In this document: piece by piece, positions 8,098-17,194 of the stretch
How the letters are laid out: every line of letters begins with the position of its first letter
Numbering within the stretch: the stretch's first letter is position 1
DNA from: Oscillospiraceae bacterium
Lineage (GTDB): Bacteria; Bacillota; Clostridia; Oscillospirales; Ruminococcaceae
Assembly (NCBI GenBank): GCA_017435565.1
Contig: JAFSEU010000024.1
Location: 1 to 64,000, forward strand
Direction of reading: 5' to 3'
Length of the DNA stretch: 64,000 bases
Program-made: the position numbers and the translations under genes
The notes under the pieces: model-generated
The model's database searches: none
What the model saw: the letters and a program-made list of their open reading frames with translations, nothing else
What the model was told of the DNA's origin: nothing

Positions 8098-8159
8098 AAA
8101 CGATACACCTCTTATATAGATTTTCAAGAGAAAGCGTGAAAACGCTTTATTACGCTATC

Positions 8160-8188
8160 ATTATAGCATATTATTTTTCATTTGTCTA
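8160..8188 (-). promoter_or_regulatory. Promoter of the Cys4/Ala-Glu protein gene, inside the ylbJ 3' end
   Basis: Minus strand TAGACA (8183-8188), 17 bp, TATAAT (8160-8165). The new transcript then starts with a hairpin (AAAGCG / CGCTTT, 8131-8148). Confidence 0.65.
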
Positions 8189-9189
8189 CTGTTTTTTGCA
8201 AGCAGAATACAGCACATCAAAATCAGCGCCGATGATTGCAGTATGTCAGAGTCCGTTCCTGCGCTCTGCACGGGAGCGATTACGCTTATGTATTGCTTTG
8301 CGGGCGGTTCATAAATTGCATTGCATATCACTGCGGAGATGACTGCGCATACTGCCCTTGCCGCGACAAATTTTGCCATATCGAAGCGAAATGAGGCGAT
8401 TGAGCGCAGCTGCAACGCCACGCAGATTCCGCCAAACGAGAGAAGCGCCGCACAGGCGGGTACGGATATCACCGTGAGAACATATGTTACTTCAAAAACA
8501 GAAGCCACAATGCTTGCGGGAATGTGTGCAAGACGGCTTATAAGCGTTATTATTCCAAGATTTTGCACAATTGAAAGCGCCGCACGCATAAACAGAATCA
8601 TTATGCATATGTTCAAAAGTGCGTCGGCGGCACTTTTTGCACTCTTTACAAGCGAGATGCCGATAGGCTTTCGGGCAATGCAGACAGGCTGGCTGTCCGT
8701 TGAAAATCTGCAAAGAAGAATCGCCGCAATAAGGTTCGAAAGTGTGCACGATATCAGAATTGCGCTGAGCTGACTTTTGTGAGAAACAACGCCGAGTATG
8801 AATGCAGGCCCGCTTGAAAAGCAAAAACAGGCATAACGCATTGCCCGGCGCCGTGTGATTTCGCCTTTTTCGTAAAGTAATGACAAGAGTTTTATACCGA
8901 TGGGATATCCACCGAATTGGCTCAACAAAAAAATAGAAAAAATTTTGCCGTCGAAGCCAAAAATTGCTTTTGCAAATTTGTTTGATATTTTCGAAAAAAT
9001 GTCGATAAACGGCGAATCGACGAGCATCGATGATATTACCATAAAAAAATAAAGCGAAGGAACAATTGTTTCGAGGCACACCTTGACGCCGCAGCTGACA
9101 GCGTATTTAAGTGAATCGGAATATATTACCGAAAACAGCATCAAAAACAGCAGCACAAGGGTGAGTAAAATATTTTTTGTTTTTTGCAT
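8161..9189 (-). CDS. ylbJ: Sporulation integral membrane protein YlbJ
   Basis: The 342-aa polytopic membrane protein has about eight hydrophobic segments. The diagnostic stretch near residues 85-125 reads SQFGGYPIGIKLL followed by RYACFCFSSGPAFILG, matching the YlbJ/nucleoside-recognition (Gate) pattern 'GxPxGAKLI...CNxSPAFIxG'. In Bacillus ylbJ is under sigma-E in the mother cell and is needed for spore cortex formation; the transported substrate is unknown. The start at 9189 follows GTGAGGA; the frame upstream to 9258 overlaps the divergent yqfC leader. It is divergent from the sporulation pair yqfCD, making this a small sporulation cluster. Confidence 0.85.
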   Translation of the reverse strand: MQKTKNILLTLVLLFLMLFSVIYSDSLKYAVSCGVKVCLETIVPSLYFFMVISSMLVDSPFIDIFSKISNKFAKAIFGFDGKIFSIFLLSQFGGYPIGIKLLSLLYEKGEITRRRAMRYACFCFSSGPAFILGVVSHKSQLSAILISCTLSNLIAAILLCRFSTDSQPVCIARKPIGISLVKSAKSAADALLNICIMILFMRAALSIVQNLGIITLISRLAHIPASIVASVFEVTYVLTVISVPACAALLSFGGICVALQLRSIASFRFDMAKFVAARAVCAVISAVICNAIYEPPAKQYISVIAPVQSAGTDSDILQSSALILMCCILLAKNSRQMKNNML

Positions 9190-9250
9190 TGAAAAATCCT
9201 CACGGCATATTATAAATATAAAGGAACGTATTAACGGAGGCTGAGGCTTG

Positions 9251-9502
9251 ATGGGCAAATTATCAGAGATATCAAAGAAAGCGCTGTATTATAATTCTAT
9301 GATACATATCAGCGATAACAGACGTGTTGAAATTGAAAATTGCAGAAAAATTCTTGAATATAACGATATCTGCGTACGGGTAAAAACAACTACCTGCGAT
9401 GTTGCTGTGTGGGGAAGCGGACTTTGCGTTGATGATTTCTGCACAGGCGGCATTGTAATCAACGGAAAAATCTCATCAATTGAGTTGGAAAAGGTGATGT
9501 AA
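9251..9502 (+). CDS. yqfC: Sporulation protein YqfC
   Basis: The 83-aa protein shows the YqfC pattern: a central RVEIENCRKILEYND and WGSGLCVDDFCTGGIVINGKI. These small proteins are encoded directly before yqfD in spore-formers and are expressed in the sigma-E mother cell; biochemical role unknown. ATG 9251 is used, with GGAGG at 9236-9240; TTG 9248 is possible. The stop overlaps the yqfD start (TAATG), so the two are translationally coupled. Confidence 0.85.
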   Translation: MGKLSEISKKALYYNSMIHISDNRRVEIENCRKILEYNDICVRVKTTTCDVAVWGSGLCVDDFCTGGIVINGKISSIELEKVM

Positions 9503-10674
9503 TGTTTGACAATCTGAGAGGCGTTGTGCATTTTAAGGCGCACGGCGACAGGCTTTATGCCTTTATTGACGAGGTTCGTCACAAAAAAGTAGGGTGCCGC
9601 CGCCAGAGAATGGAAAATGATGTTCTGTATGCGACCTGCTATCGCAGAGATTTTTATGAAATTGAGGAAATCGCTAAGTGTATGGGCGTGGAAATATCGT
9701 CAGTCGCACAGAAGGGCGCGGTTTTTAAGGCGATAAAATACAGGCGGAGGTTCGGCGTTGCCGCAGGCATTCTGATTGCGTTGGCGGTGATTTTCTATTT
9801 TTCCAACGTAATCACCCATATTGAGATTACAGGCTGCGAAACGGTAGAGGCAGATGTTGTAAGCGCTGCGCTGGCAAACTGCGGAATTGAGCAGGGAGCG
9901 TTTATTCCGTCGATTGACTTTGACAGCTGCGAGCGAAAAATACTGCTGGCAATTGATGATATCGCCTGGGTCGGGATAAGGCACAGCGCAGGCAGAGTGG
10001 TGGTTGATATTCACGAAATGGTTGAGGCACCGTTGATGCTTGATGAAAATACGCCCTGCAATATAGTTGCGGCGTATGATGCGCAAATTGTCGATATCAG
10101 CGTGCTCGAAGGGGTATCCTGCGTTCAGAGGGGGTATACTGTGAAAAAAGGCGATATTCTCATAAGTGGTGTACAAGAGGGCATCAAAGGACTGACTACG
10201 GTAAAGCATTCGCTTGGCAGTGTTGTCGGCATATATAATCTTTCGGTGAGCTTTGAGCAGGAGCTTTCGTCGCTTGTCAGAGTGGAAACTGACAGCATAA
10301 CACAAAAAAATGTGCTTAATGTGCTTTCGCTTGAAATTCCGCTGTATTTCAATGGCGTTGAGTTTGCCGATTATAACCTTAAAACCTCGGAGAGACAGCT
10401 ATATCTTTTCGGGAAACGCCTTCCCATATGCATAAACGAAAACGAGTATATTGAATGCGGATATATAGAAAAAGTGTATGATGAGCAGCAGGCACAGGCG
10501 CTTTTGTATGAGCAAAAGCAAAGGTACGAGGAAAATTTTCTTGAAAATACAGAGATATTATCGCAAAAGGTAAACATAATAATCGATGAAAACAAGGCTG
10601 TTGCGCAAATTTTTTATACGCTGAAAGGTGAAATCGGCGAAAAAAATGAAATTTTGTTTAAAAATTTCAATTAG
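9502..10674 (+). CDS. yqfD: Sporulation protein YqfD
   Basis: The 390-aa protein has one membrane helix at residues ~88-108 (AAGILIALAVIFYFS), with a cytoplasmic N-terminal domain rich in basic residues (KKVGCRRQR) and a large outside domain. This length and topology, and the place directly after yqfC and before phoH, identify YqfD. It is a sigma-E-controlled sporulation protein in Bacillus with no assigned enzyme activity. The gene overlaps yqfC by one base. Confidence 0.88.
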   Translation: MFDNLRGVVHFKAHGDRLYAFIDEVRHKKVGCRRQRMENDVLYATCYRRDFYEIEEIAKCMGVEISSVAQKGAVFKAIKYRRRFGVAAGILIALAVIFYFSNVITHIEITGCETVEADVVSAALANCGIEQGAFIPSIDFDSCERKILLAIDDIAWVGIRHSAGRVVVDIHEMVEAPLMLDENTPCNIVAAYDAQIVDISVLEGVSCVQRGYTVKKGDILISGVQEGIKGLTTVKHSLGSVVGIYNLSVSFEQELSSLVRVETDSITQKNVLNVLSLEIPLYFNGVEFADYNLKTSERQLYLFGKRLPICINENEYIECGYIEKVYDEQQAQALLYEQKQRYEENFLENTEILSQKVNIIIDENKAVAQIFYTLKGEIGEKNEILFKNFN

Positions 10675-10677
10675 GTC

Positions 10678-10706
10678 TTTAAAAATTGTGATATATATGT
10701 TATAAT
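10678..10706 (+). promoter_or_regulatory. Sigma-A promoter of the phoH-ybeY-era-recO run
   Basis: TTTAAA (10678-10683), 17 bp, TATAAT (10701-10706), directly after the yqfD stop. It gives vegetative expression independent of the sporulation genes upstream. Confidence 0.65.
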
Positions 10707-10758
10707 CATTGTGGTGTAGTGTAGGTAAAATACATCGACAAAATTACAGGGATGGTAT

Positions 10759-11727
10759 ATGAGCGAGATAATAATTAACGTTGACAATATTGAACAGGTT
10801 CTGGCACTTTTCGGAAACTGTGATGAGAATATAAATATTATTCAGCGCCAGTACAATGTTATGATACTTAACCGTGGGACTGATTTGAAAATTTCAGGTG
10901 AGCAGGCTGCGGTTGAGAGGGCGCATAAGGTTATTGAGAGCCTTCTTTCAATGCAAAGGCGGGGCGAAAAAATCAACGAACAGAGCATTCATTATGTGAT
11001 TGCTATGTATTCCGACGGGCTTGATGATGAGCTTAAAGAGCTTTCAAATGACGGAATCTGCCTTACTGCAACGGGTAAGGTAATACGCCCGAAAACCGTC
11101 GGGCAGAAAAAGTATGTTGACGCCATTAAGAAAAACACGATCATTCTGGGTGTCGGCCCTGCAGGAACGGGCAAGACATATCTTGCGGTTGCAATGGCTG
11201 TAAAAGCGTTCAAGGCTCACGAGGTTACAAGGATTATTCTTACACGACCTGCGGTTGAAGCCGGCGAGAACTTAGGTTTTCTTCCGGGCGATATGCAGGA
11301 TAAGGTAGACCCTTATCTGCGCCCACTGTACGACGGATTGTTTGAGACCTTAGGTGCCGAAGGCTTTGCGCGCCATATGGAAAAAGGCACGATTGAGGTC
11401 GCACCCTTGGCTTATATGCGAGGAAGAACGCTCGATGATGCGTTCATCATTCTCGACGAGGCACAGAACACCACAAGCGAACAGATAAAGATGTTTCTGA
11501 CGCGACTGGGTTCAAACAGCAAAATGGTAATTACGGGCGATATCACGCAGATTGACTTGTCGGACAAGCGCCGCTGCGGTCTTGTTGAAGCGATCAAGGT
11601 GCTGCGGGGTATTGAAGATATATATATTCACAGGTTTGACGACAAGGATGTCGTAAGACACAAGCTTGTTATGGACATTATCAAGGCTTATGAAAAATAT
11701 CACGAGAAAGGTGAGAAAAAGCAATGA
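10759..11727 (+). CDS. phoH: PhoH-family P-loop NTPase
   Basis: The 322-aa protein has an N-terminal KH-like domain (residues ~1-70) and a PhoH ATPase domain from ~110: Walker A GPAGTGKT, Walker B AFIILDEAQNT and sensor VITGDITQIDLS. Members are cytosolic RNA-linked ATPases, probably helicase-like, and are nearly always encoded beside ybeY, as here. The genes overlap by four bases (ATGA), which indicates joint translation with the rRNA-processing enzyme. Confidence 0.95.
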   Translation: MSEIIINVDNIEQVLALFGNCDENINIIQRQYNVMILNRGTDLKISGEQAAVERAHKVIESLLSMQRRGEKINEQSIHYVIAMYSDGLDDELKELSNDGICLTATGKVIRPKTVGQKKYVDAIKKNTIILGVGPAGTGKTYLAVAMAVKAFKAHEVTRIILTRPAVEAGENLGFLPGDMQDKVDPYLRPLYDGLFETLGAEGFARHMEKGTIEVAPLAYMRGRTLDDAFIILDEAQNTTSEQIKMFLTRLGSNSKMVITGDITQIDLSDKRRCGLVEAIKVLRGIEDIYIHRFDDKDVVRHKLVMDIIKAYEKYHEKGEKKQ

Positions 11728-12227
11728 CACGCTTAAAGGTATATGTAAAAAATAATCAGACAGAGGTTAAGGTTCCTGTGGGGATAAGAATGCTTATCAG
11801 ACGCTGCTGTCAGGCAGTTTTGACGCATGAAGATTTCGGCGAGCCTGCGGAAGTAAGCGTTTCGTTCGTGAGCAATGATGAAATTAAAAAGCTTAACAAA
11901 ATATACAGGGAAAAGGACGCTGTTACAGACGTTTTGTCTTTCCCTTTGGGCGAAAACGGCGTTTATGACAAAAACAACGATACAGGTGCGCTTATGCTCG
12001 GCGATATCGTAATCTCACTTGACACGGCAGTTAAACAGGCGCAGATGTATGGTCATTCGCTTGAAAGAGAAATTGGTTTTTTAACGGTGCATTCAATGCT
12101 TCATCTGCTTGGCTATGACCATGAAAAGAGCACATTGGAAGAACGTATTATGCGCGAAAAGGAAGAGCAGATTCTTGATAATATCGGGATTTCACGCTCA
12201 ACCAGCTATGTAAATACAGAGAACTAA
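11724..12227 (+). CDS. ybeY: Endoribonuclease YbeY (rRNA maturation)
   Basis: The 167-aa metalloprotein carries the UPF0054 zinc motif H-x3-H-x5-H in HSMLHLLGYDHE near residues 133-144, plus the preceding TDVLSFPLG. YbeY matures 16S rRNA 3' ends and takes part in 70S quality control. It overlaps phoH by four bases and precedes era, whose product binds the same 16S rRNA 3' region, so the gene order is functionally coherent. Confidence 0.96.
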   Translation: MTRLKVYVKNNQTEVKVPVGIRMLIRRCCQAVLTHEDFGEPAEVSVSFVSNDEIKKLNKIYREKDAVTDVLSFPLGENGVYDKNNDTGALMLGDIVISLDTAVKQAQMYGHSLEREIGFLTVHSMLHLLGYDHEKSTLEERIMREKEEQILDNIGISRSTSYVNTEN

Positions 12228-12293
12228 AATCATAATCGGCGGCAGTGTGCTTTGTTGCATATTGCTGCCGAAAGTTTAAAAAAGGGAATTTTT

Positions 12294-13187
12294 ATGGAAA
12301 CAAAAACAGCTTTTATAACAATCGCAGGCCGCACCAATGCGGGCAAATCTTCGCTTTTGAATGCGCTTATAGGTGAAAAAATCGCAATTATCAGCGATAA
12401 AACACAAACAACCCGAACGAGAATTACCGGCCTTTTGAATGTTGAGGGCACACAGCTTGTTTTTATGGATACCCCCGGACTGCACAAGGCAAAAAACAAG
12501 CTTTCCGAATATATGCTCAATTCCGTAAAAGAAAGCGCAAGCGGTGTTGATGTTGTGCTTTTTGTGTTTGACTGCACACGCAGAATGGGTGAGCAGGAAA
12601 AGGCTATGATATCAAATCTGATAAACGCAAAAACACCTGTTGTGCTTGTGCTTAATAAAATCGACCTGCTTGATGATAAGGCGCTTCTTGCAAAAAAATT
12701 AAGCGACCTTTGCGCAGAATTTGATTTTGATGCGGTAATTCCTGTAAGCGTTATCGAAAATGACGGCGTTGACCTTGTTCTGGAGCAGGTTTTGAAATAT
12801 GCCGCACCTTCGCCGCATTATTTCCCCGACGACAAGCTTACAGATCGAAGTGAAACTTATCTTGCCGCCGAAATGGTGCGTGAAAAGCTTCTGATGCTTT
12901 TAAAGGATGAGGTTCCGCACGGTATTGCCGTTGAGATTGAAAAATTTGCCGAGCGTGACAACAAGGATATTCTTGACGTTCACGTTGTTATATATTGCGA
13001 AAAATCAAGCCATAAGGGAATTGTCATCGGCAAGAACGGTGCAATGCTCAAGAAAATCGCAACAATGGCAAGGCGCGACTTAGAAGACTTTTTCAGAATT
13101 CAGGTAAATCTTCAGTGTTTTGTCAAGGTTCGTGAAGATTGGCGAAATCGTGACGGAATAATCCGAAGTCTTGGTCTTGGCGAGTAA
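12294..13187 (+). CDS. era: GTPase Era
   Basis: The 297-aa protein contains an N-terminal GTPase domain (G1 GRTNAGKSS, G3 DTPG, G4 NKID) and a C-terminal KH type 2 domain (GIVIGKNGAMLKKI) that binds the 3' end of 16S rRNA during 30S assembly. The start at 12294 follows AAAGGG; the family begins 'hxTAFIxIxGRPNxGKS'. An inverted repeat (CGGCAG / CTGCCG, 12240-12270) sits in the gap after ybeY without a T-run. Confidence 0.97.
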   Translation: METKTAFITIAGRTNAGKSSLLNALIGEKIAIISDKTQTTRTRITGLLNVEGTQLVFMDTPGLHKAKNKLSEYMLNSVKESASGVDVVLFVFDCTRRMGEQEKAMISNLINAKTPVVLVLNKIDLLDDKALLAKKLSDLCAEFDFDAVIPVSVIENDGVDLVLEQVLKYAAPSPHYFPDDKLTDRSETYLAAEMVREKLLMLLKDEVPHGIAVEIEKFAERDNKDILDVHVVIYCEKSSHKGIVIGKNGAMLKKIATMARRDLEDFFRIQVNLQCFVKVREDWRNRDGIIRSLGLGE

Positions 13188-13278
13188 TTTTTGCAAAAAT
13201 ATCCACAAATAACTTTCAAAAAAACGCAGATAATTCTGATAGAGCAATTTTTAAATATATCAGGAGTAATCTTACGTT

Positions 13279-13425
13279 ATGAAGGAAAGCTTTGATAAAT
13301 GGAACAAGTTTTATAATTCGGGAAAAATTTCGGATTATCTGAGCTATAAAGGAATTGAAAACAGGAAGGTGCAAAATGCTGATAACAACGGCGGGCGTGG
13401 TGATAAGGGAGCGCCAGATAGGTGA
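13279..13425 (+). CDS. YqzL-like small protein
   Basis: The 48-aa frame from ATG 13279 reads FDKWNKFYNSGKISDYLSYK in its first half. This matches the short conserved core of YqzL proteins ('W..F..TG.I..YL.YK'), which sit between era and recO in many Firmicutes, exactly this position. AGGAG lies at 13262-13266. Its last 50 nt overlap the recO start in another frame, and the C-terminal ~15 residues (GGRGDKGAPDR) are probably constrained by recO. Function unknown. Confidence 0.7.
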   Translation: MKESFDKWNKFYNSGKISDYLSYKGIENRKVQNADNNGGRGDKGAPDR

Positions 13426-14128
13426 AAACGACAAATTTGTTGATATACTGACTGAAAAAAACGGTGTTATCGAGGTTTCCGTGAAGGGTGTAAAGAAGCT
13501 TAACAGCACAAATTCCGCCGCAACCCAGCTTTATACCTATTCAAATTTTTGCGTCAAAAAGCGTGGCGACAGGTATTATCTTAACAGCTCTGAGCAGATC
13601 AAGAATTTTTATGGTATAAGAATGGATATTGATAAGCTCTCGCTTGCCTGCTATTTCAGCGAGGTCATTGCCTATGCCGTGCCGGATGAGGAATCAAGCG
13701 GTGAAATTCTGCGCCTGTTACTCAACACCTTGTATTTTCTTTCAAATTCGACCCGTGATTTGCCGTTTTTAAAAAGCATTTTCGAGCTGCGCTTTGTCTG
13801 TGAGCTTGGAATGATGCCCAACGTCACAGCCTGCATTGAATGCGGAAAATTTGAAAGCGAAAAAATGTTTTTTGATTTGACGGGCGGCTGCTTTTATTGT
13901 GAGAATTGCTTTTCCGACGCTGAATCTGACAATATCGTAAGCCTGACGCCTGCGGTAATAAGCGCTGTCCGCCATATAGTTCTGGCAGATTTCAACAGGC
14001 TTTATAACTTTAAAATATCGCCATTAAGCCAGAATAAGCTCTCGCACGTTGCCGAGCAGTATCTGCTCACCCACGTCGGCAAGAGCTTCAGAACCCTGGA
14101 TTTTTATAAATCCATCACACAGGAGTAA
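13376..14128 (+). CDS. recO: DNA repair protein RecO
   Basis: The 250-aa protein has an N-terminal OB fold (TTAGVVIRERQIGENDK, a RecO signature), a helical middle, and a zinc-binding C-terminal domain with CIECGKFE and CENC. RecO loads RecA on SSB-coated gaps together with RecR. The start at ATG 13376 follows AGGAAGGTG and overlaps the YqzL-like frame by 50 nt. A longer same-frame start at 13355 would omit that ribosome site. Confidence 0.93.
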   Translation: MLITTAGVVIRERQIGENDKFVDILTEKNGVIEVSVKGVKKLNSTNSAATQLYTYSNFCVKKRGDRYYLNSSEQIKNFYGIRMDIDKLSLACYFSEVIAYAVPDEESSGEILRLLLNTLYFLSNSTRDLPFLKSIFELRFVCELGMMPNVTACIECGKFESEKMFFDLTGGCFYCENCFSDAESDNIVSLTPAVISAVRHIVLADFNRLYNFKISPLSQNKLSHVAEQYLLTHVGKSFRTLDFYKSITQE

Positions 14129-14164
14129 AAGATTTAATACGTTACATATTTAAAGGTACTGTTT

Positions 14165-16537
14165 ATGAATAAATATTATGAAGCTTTGGAATTAGGCAAG
14201 ATTCTTGAGATGCTTTCAAAGGAATGTGCCGTTGAACGAACAAAGCAAATGGCGCTTGAGCTGGCGCCTAAGAATGATTATTACGAAGCTTTGGCAGAGC
14301 TGAAAAAAACCGAAAGTGCGTTTGAGCTTGCCTGCAAATACGGCAGTCCTGCGTTTTATTCGGTAAAGGACGTCAGCATGAGCGCATTCCGTGCAAAGTC
14401 GGGATCAAAGCTTTCTCTTCGCGAGCTTCTCGATATTGCCGCACTTTTAAAGCAGCTGCAGATTTTAAGCGATTACAGAGGACATTTTGATTCTACCGAA
14501 ACTGAGCTTGATTATCTGTTTGTACAAATCAATACCGACAGATATCTTGAAACAAAAATAAATTCTGTTGTTGTTTCCGAGGATGAAATTTCAGATAACG
14601 CAAGTCCTGCGCTGGCTGATATCCGCCGCAGAAAGAACAAGGCGGCATTGAAGCTGCGCGAAAATCTTGATAAGATGATAAAGAATACCGAGGTGCAGAA
14701 GTGCCTGCAGGAGTCGATTGTCACAATGCGTGACGGGCGTTATGTCGTGCCGGTAAAGGTCGAGCATAAGAATTCCGTGCCGGGACTTATACATTCGTCT
14801 TCTTCCAGCGGTCAGACCATTTTCATAGAGCCCATGAGCGTTGTTGAAGCCAACAACGAAATCAAGCTTTTAGAGAGTATGGAGGTTGAGGAAATCGACC
14901 GCATTTTAATGCAGCTAAGCTCCGATTGCGCTGATGATTATGATTTGCTCATTGGCGGATACAAGACGATATGCATTCTGAATTTGTATTTTGCAAAGGC
15001 AAATTTGGCTTCGCGAATGAAAGCGTGCGTGCCCAAGCTTTCCGACGAGGGGTTGACGCTGCTGAAAAAAGCACGCCATCCTTTGATTGATTCTAAAAAA
15101 GTTGTGCCGATTGATATTACAATCGGCGAGGAATATGATGCGCTTATAATCACCGGTCCCAACACGGGCGGTAAGACCGTTGCACTTAAAACCGTAGGAC
15201 TTCTGACCTTAATGGCGATGTGCGGTCTGCTTATTCCCGCAAACGAAGGCTCCGTGGTTTCGGTTTTTGAAAAGGTGCTTGTTGATATCGGCGACAGTCA
15301 GAGCATTGAGGAAAGCCTTTCGACCTTTTCGGCACACACAAATAAGGTTGTTGAAATTTTGAAAAACGCTGATGAGAATTCGCTTGTTCTGCTTGATGAA
15401 ATCGGCAGCGGAACCGACCCTGTTGAGGGTGCGGCGCTTGCTGTTGCCGTAATTGAACAGCTTAAAATTCAGGGTGCCAAAATGCTTGTCACGACCCATT
15501 ATCAGGAACTGAAGCTTTTTGCACTTCAGACAGATGGTGTTGAAAACGCATCATGCGAGTTTGATGTTGATACGCTGCGACCAACATATAGAATCATTAT
15601 CGGAGCGCCGGGAAAGTCGAACGCTTTTGCAATTTCAGAAACGCTTGGTATGCCGAGTGAAATAATCAGCCGTGCAAAACAGCTTGTTGGCGATGAAAAT
15701 TCCAGGTTTGAGCAGGTAGTTGCCGACCTTGAAGCACAGCGCACTTTGCTTGAAAGCCAGAACAGAGAAATTGAAAAAGCAAAGCTGCAGCAGCTTGAGC
15801 TTGCAAAAAAGCATAAAGATGAGCTTGAAGAGCTTGAAAGGGTCAAATCCGCCGAGATAGAAAAGGCAAAAACCGTCGCTATGAGAATTATCGAGGATAC
15901 CAAGGCGCAGTCAAACGCACTTATCGACGAGCTTGAAGTGATCAGAAAAAGCAAGGATAAGGGCGACTTTTCGCAAAGAGCAAGGGATGCAAAGTCAAAG
16001 GCAAATTCAGCACTTGACAAAATGTATGACAAGGCGAACCCCGTCGATAAGCGTAAAAATGAGAATTATGTTCTGCCGAGGGCACTAAAACGCGGTGACA
16101 CTGTTTATGTTGCAAGCCTTGACAAAAAAGGTGTTGTTGTCAGCGACCCTGATTCCGACAAGCTTTTTGTTCAGATTGGCATTATGAAAACCAAGGTTAA
16201 TCTCAGCGACCTGCGCCTTGCAGATGAAGAAAAAATCAGCGTAACTATGGGCGGCGTGACGACCAAGGGCGTTACGGGCAGAGCAACGCGAAAGGTTTCT
16301 ACCGAGCTTGATATCAGGGGACAGGCGAGTGACGAGGGCGTTTATATGCTTGACGCATTTATTGATGACTGTGTAGTTTCGGGGCTTTCGACCGTAACTG
16401 TAATTCACGGCAAGGGCACGGGTATTCTGCGCAAGGCGGTTCACGAGCGCCTGAGACGCCACAAAAACGTCAAGAGCTATCGCCTGGGCAAATACGGCGA
16501 GGGAGAAGACGGCGTTACAATTGTTGAGCTTAAATAA
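14165..16537 (+). CDS. mutS2: Endonuclease MutS2
   Basis: The 790-aa protein shows the MutS core with Walker A GPNTGGKT, LLDEIGSGTDP (Walker B) and TTHYQELK, a long coiled-coil clamp (~510-620; EIEKAKLQQLELAKK), and a C-terminal Smr nuclease domain (LDIRGQ, then VIHGKGTGILRKAV). It lacks the mismatch-recognition domain I of MutS. MutS2 limits recombination and, in Bacillus, splits collided ribosomes. It follows recO by 36 bp and is probably co-transcribed. Confidence 0.97.
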   Translation: MNKYYEALELGKILEMLSKECAVERTKQMALELAPKNDYYEALAELKKTESAFELACKYGSPAFYSVKDVSMSAFRAKSGSKLSLRELLDIAALLKQLQILSDYRGHFDSTETELDYLFVQINTDRYLETKINSVVVSEDEISDNASPALADIRRRKNKAALKLRENLDKMIKNTEVQKCLQESIVTMRDGRYVVPVKVEHKNSVPGLIHSSSSSGQTIFIEPMSVVEANNEIKLLESMEVEEIDRILMQLSSDCADDYDLLIGGYKTICILNLYFAKANLASRMKACVPKLSDEGLTLLKKARHPLIDSKKVVPIDITIGEEYDALIITGPNTGGKTVALKTVGLLTLMAMCGLLIPANEGSVVSVFEKVLVDIGDSQSIEESLSTFSAHTNKVVEILKNADENSLVLLDEIGSGTDPVEGAALAVAVIEQLKIQGAKMLVTTHYQELKLFALQTDGVENASCEFDVDTLRPTYRIIIGAPGKSNAFAISETLGMPSEIISRAKQLVGDENSRFEQVVADLEAQRTLLESQNREIEKAKLQQLELAKKHKDELEELERVKSAEIEKAKTVAMRIIEDTKAQSNALIDELEVIRKSKDKGDFSQRARDAKSKANSALDKMYDKANPVDKRKNENYVLPRALKRGDTVYVASLDKKGVVVSDPDSDKLFVQIGIMKTKVNLSDLRLADEEKISVTMGGVTTKGVTGRATRKVSTELDIRGQASDEGVYMLDAFIDDCVVSGLSTVTVIHGKGTGILRKAVHERLRRHKNVKSYRLGKYGEGEDGVTIVELK

Positions 16538-16554
16538 TTTGATATAACGAAAAA

Positions 16555-16586
16555 AGAGGAGTGCAAAAATCTGCACTCCTCTTTTT
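16555..16586 (+). terminator. Intrinsic terminator after mutS2
   Basis: Stem AGAGGAGTGCA / TGCACTCCTCT with a 6-nt loop and a T-run. The core equals that of the terminator at 2509. Confidence 0.9.
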
Positions 16587-16599
16587 GGTTTGTGTAAAA

Positions 16600-16770
16600 T
16601 TATTCTGCAACAGGTGCGCCAACGGGACATACGCCATTGCAAGAACCGCAATCGATGCACTTGTCAGCATCGATGTCGTACTTGCCATCGCCTTCAGCAA
16701 TAGCATCTACGGGACATTCGTCAACGCAAGCGCCGCACATAATGCACTCATCAGTAATTTTGTAAGCCAT
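16600..16770 (-). CDS. 2[4Fe-4S] ferredoxin
   Basis: The 56-aa protein (MAYKITDECI...) has two classical clusters of four cysteines, CIMCGACVDECP and CIDCGSCNGVCP, joined by an acidic linker. It is the clostridial-type low-potential electron carrier, here monocistronic with its own promoter and terminated between itself and mutS2. AAAGGTG precedes the ATG. It can serve the 2-oxoacid:ferredoxin oxidoreductase at 41-44 kb among other partners. Confidence 0.96.
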   Translation of the reverse strand: MAYKITDECIMCGACVDECPVDAIAEGDGKYDIDADKCIDCGSCNGVCPVGAPVAE

Positions 16771-16821
16771 ATTTCAAAACACCTTTCTGAAAAGTTTTAA
16801 AGGCATAGCCTTTACAAAACT

Positions 16822-16850
16822 ATAATAACACACATTTGTGAACAAATCAA
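16822..16850 (-). promoter_or_regulatory. Sigma-A promoter of the ferredoxin gene
   Basis: Minus strand TTGATT (16845-16850), 17 bp, TATTAT (16822-16827). The 5' UTR holds a small hairpin AAAGGC / GCCTTT at 16799-16813. Confidence 0.7.
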
Positions 16851-16867
16851 GACTTTTTGGAATTTTC

Positions 16868-16902
16868 CAAAAAGAAACAGGGCTTTGAAAAAAGCCCTGT
16901 TT
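16868..16902 (-). terminator. Intrinsic terminator of ptsH
   Basis: A perfect 12-bp stem (AAACAGGGCTTT / AAAGCCCTGTTT) with a 4-nt loop is followed on the minus strand by CTTTTT. Confidence 0.9.
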
Positions 16903-16921
16903 AAGAAAAACATTTTTTCTT

Positions 16922-17194
16922 TTATCTGTTGTCGTCAACGAATCCGCTTTCAACAAGTGCAACAAGAGCATCAACAGCAGCCTGTTCGTCTGCACCGTCA
17001 GCAATGATTCTGATAGCGGTTCCGCCTACGATACCGAGCGAAAGAATACCAAGAAGGCTCTTTGCGTTTACTCTGCGCTCTTCCTTTTCGATCCAGATTG
17101 AAGACTTGAACTCGTTTGCTTTCTGGATGAAGAAAGTAGCAGGTCTTGCGTGAAGACCAACCTGATTCTGAACCATAACGTCTTTAACAAACAT
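16922..17194 (-). CDS. ptsH: HPr-family phosphocarrier protein
   Basis: The 90-aa protein has the active-site histidine in GLHARPATFF (His15 position) and the regulatory serine region AKSLLGILSLG (Ser46 position, HPr kinase target). It is therefore either the PTS phosphocarrier or a Crh-like paralogue; the histidine favours true HPr. Serine-phosphorylated HPr is the CcpA cofactor, relevant to the cre-like sites at 32.9 and 34.0 kb. It has its own promoter at 17330-17358 and a ~130-nt structured leader. No ptsI is adjacent. Confidence 0.93.
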   Translation of the reverse strand: MFVKDVMVQNQVGLHARPATFFIQKANEFKSSIWIEKEERRVNAKSLLGILSLGIVGGTAIRIIADGADEQAAVDALVALVESGFVDDNR

